DNA of 64,000 nucleotides, taken from contig CM072810.1 in NCBI GenBank assembly GCA_037013495.1, positions 109,809,898-109,873,897 of the forward strand, given 5' to 3'. Positions 61,910 through 64,000 of the stretch are shown piece after piece; positions within the stretch are counted from its first letter, which is position 1; each line of letters begins with the position of its first letter. The position numbers were made by a program, and so were the translations under genes. The DNA comes from Hippophae tibetana. Lineage: Eukaryota > Streptophyta > Magnoliopsida > Rosales > Elaeagnaceae. A model generated the notes under the pieces. The model saw only the letters and a list, made by a program, of their open reading frames with translations. It had not been told where the DNA came from and did no database searches.

Positions 61910-62057
61910 ATTTTTAATCTAAAAAATTAAATAATATAAATAATCTCGTGAAATTTTAATATAAATAATCTCGTGAAATTTTATTACATTTTTTTTAAGA
62001 ATAAATCTCATGTGAATTTTTAGAATTTAATTTAAAGATAATGACTAATCACTAATG

Positions 62058-62427
62058 TGTTATTTACCTACAGAGAATGTTGAATTCCGTTAGGCTGGAA
62101 TTGCGCAAGCTCAATATCTTGGCCGTTGAGTATGCTTTCCATGCTCTGTAAATTTAGTTTTTTTTTTTTACAACAAAAATCAAAATCAAAAGAATTAAAA
62201 TTTCTTTTACTCACACAACATACTTAAGACTAAACCTATTTTAAAAACAAATATCAATCATAACGATTATAAAAATACAATCATAGTTAAAAGATCACGA
62301 ATTATTTTTAGTTTCTTTTTTCAATTTAATTTTAAGAATAAATTTACTAAAAATACTTAACAATTGTTAGTAGATGTGATATATATTAACAAATATACAT
62401 TAATTTATTAATAGATATATATTAACA
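62058..62427 (-). repeat. Possible 3' LTR of the truncated copia fragment
   Basis: On the minus strand a TGTTAATATATATC start lies 13 bases after the pol stop at 62441, where a 3' LTR should begin. A plausible end is TGTTATTTACC at 62058 (plus strand). No second LTR is present in the window to confirm the length. Confidence 0.35.
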
Positions 62428-62440
62428 GCATCCGTCAAAT

Positions 62441-63470
62441 TCAAGGTGTATCTGAGAGCAGTTTGAGTTTGTCAACCAAATTACGAGTAGGAAGTGTCTT
62501 AGTGAAGATATCTGCAAGTTGATCGTTGGAATAGACTGAAAAAAACTTTAAAATACTATGGATAAGATGAGAATGAATGAACTCACAATCAATCTCGATA
62601 CGTTTAGTCCTTTCATAGAAGATGTCATTATGAGCAATATGAATGACACTTTGATTGTCACAATAAAGAGGAGTAGCAGAGGATGTGGATACACCTAAAT
62701 CCTTAAGAAGTCATCATAGTCAAATGAGCTCAGATGTGGTATCACACGGAATTTTGTTTCTTACTTTGCCAAGAAATCAAAGAAGAACCAAGGAGTAAAT
62801 AATAACCTGTAGTGGACCTACGATCAGTGGGATCTCTTGCCCAATCAGCATCAGAGAATGCACGAAGTACAAGAGGAGACATAGTTGAGTAGAAAAGGCC
62901 ATGGAATAGAGTGCCCTTCAAGTATCAGATAGATACTCGCTCACCTGATGAACAATATAAGAAAATGTCTGAACGAGTAACTGTAACATAAACTAGGTTG
63001 CCAACCAATTGTTTGTAAATAGATGGATTAGACAATCCCCCCCCCCCAAGGTGTCAGATGCACATTAAGTTTAATTGGAATGTCAAAAGTCTTGTTATTA
63101 GTGAGTCCAGCTTAAGATAAAAGGTTATATGAATATTTAGCTTAAGTAATATAAAGACCATATGTGGAATGAGTGATCTCAAGACCCAAGAAATAGTTGA
63201 GATGTCCAAGGTCTTTCATCTCAAACTGCTGACTAAGAAAATTCTTGAGTTCTTGAATGTCACTGAGGTCATCACCAGTTATGAGCATATTATCCACATA
63301 TAGGAGAAGTAAAATGGCGCATTTATCATTGTGATGAAGAAATAAGGCATAATCATAAGGACTGGTAATGTAACCCAAGCGAAGGATGGTAGAACTGAAC
63401 TTGGCAAACCACGCTCGTAGAGTTTGTTTAAGGTATACATAATATATTTTAGGACAAATTTTTTTTCCAT
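62441..63470 (-). pseudogene. Truncated copia RT/RNase H fragment
   Basis: Read on the minus strand from about 63430: the RT C-terminal half with SPYDYALFLHHND, then LLLLYVDNMLITG, in which the catalytic YVDD box has become YVDN, then FEMKDLGHLNYFLGLEI. The RNase H part follows with stops and frame changes and ends in the copia-like tail at TGA 62441-62443. Everything upstream of the RT palm is missing, so the 5' part was deleted. A run of 11 C (63037-63047) interrupts the connection region. Confidence 0.85.
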
Positions 63471-64000
63471 TAGTTTATAATTTTGTTTTTTGGAAAAATA
63501 AGAAAATAATATTTCTATAATCTATAAACAGAAAAATAAAATCTTGTATATTTACTTTATATATTTTCATTATTAAAAAAATCTGATACATAATTTAATT
63601 TTAAAATTTATCTAATTAAATGTTTAAATTAAAATACGACCAATTAGACACTTTTAATATTGAATATCATCTAATTATATACTATTCAAATGCTATTAGA
63701 TTGTTATTTTTTATTTCTTAATTTTTTTTCCTTTTTAATATCAGGATGAAAATATTGACTAAATTGTCAAAATTGTCATGACAATATCAATATTTTTCAT
63801 ATTTTAAAATCAAAATATGATATTTATATATTTTGATTAAATTATCGTAAAATTATTAAAAATATAGATAAATTTTATAATATATATTTTAATTTTGATA
63901 ATAATTTGTAAATTTATATAAAGATAAAGTAACATGCTAAACTTTTCCCTTTTTATAATAATGTTTTATAAAAGAAATTTCATATTATGGATAAAGTATT
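63471..64000. other. AT-rich sequence, nothing recognised
   Basis: No open frame, repeat or element end could be supported in the last 530 bases. Confidence 0.5.

Overview
The window is nuclear DNA of a flowering plant, most likely a eudicot. It is strongly AT-rich, carries GT-AG introns, has long gene-free stretches, and is full of plant transposable elements. No bacterial-style operons, rRNA, tRNA or CRISPR arrays are visible. I could not identify the species.

Two genes look intact. The first (24766-27157, + strand) is an S-adenosylmethionine decarboxylase (AdoMetDC/SAMDC) gene. It has an intronless 361-residue main frame and the complete plant translational control leader: a two-codon 'tiny' uORF whose stop overlaps by one base the start of a conserved 50-codon 'small' uORF, which is itself split by an intron. 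The second (9119-10410, - strand) is a two-exon gene for a secreted 8-cysteine defensin-like peptide. Its second exon is easily missed because the first 20 codons lie about 1 kb away.

The rest is mostly transposon sediment. (a) 2.6-5.4 kb: a copia LTR element reduced to gag and protease, with a duplicated segment inside one LTR. (b) About 11.8-17.3 kb, + strand: a heavily decayed endogenous caulimovirid-like pararetrovirus, with movement-protein-like, coat zinc-finger, protease, reverse transcriptase and RNase H remnants in order. It is interrupted at 12556-12946 by a short hAT-type non-autonomous element; a relative sits at about 30515-30884. (c) 33127-38151, - strand: a structurally complete but dead Ty1/copia element (LTRs, PBS, PPT, 5-bp target duplication ATCTC). 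(d) 41300-41645: a TRIM (terminal-repeat retrotransposon in miniature) of only 346 bp. (e) 47.7-49.5 kb, - strand: a decayed hAT transposase with BED finger and C-terminal dimerisation region. (f) 53158-58558, - strand: a second copia element with short 203/205-bp LTRs, target duplication AATAA, three tandem CCHC knuckles and a triplicated PPT/LTR junction. (g) 62.4-63.5 kb, - strand: a truncated copia RT/RNase H fragment. A dispersed G-box-rich repeat occurs three times (0.2-1.4 kb, 8.0-8.6 kb inverted, 43.0-43.9 kb).

The region is therefore a retrotransposon-rich chromosomal segment with two islands of selected coding sequence. All element boundaries and alignments were made by eye; percentages and homology calls should be confirmed by alignment. 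I found no clearly new biological system. The most unusual structures are the 7-codon PPT/U3 junction repeat, the triple-knuckle Gag, the degraded pararetrovirus and the defensin-like gene.
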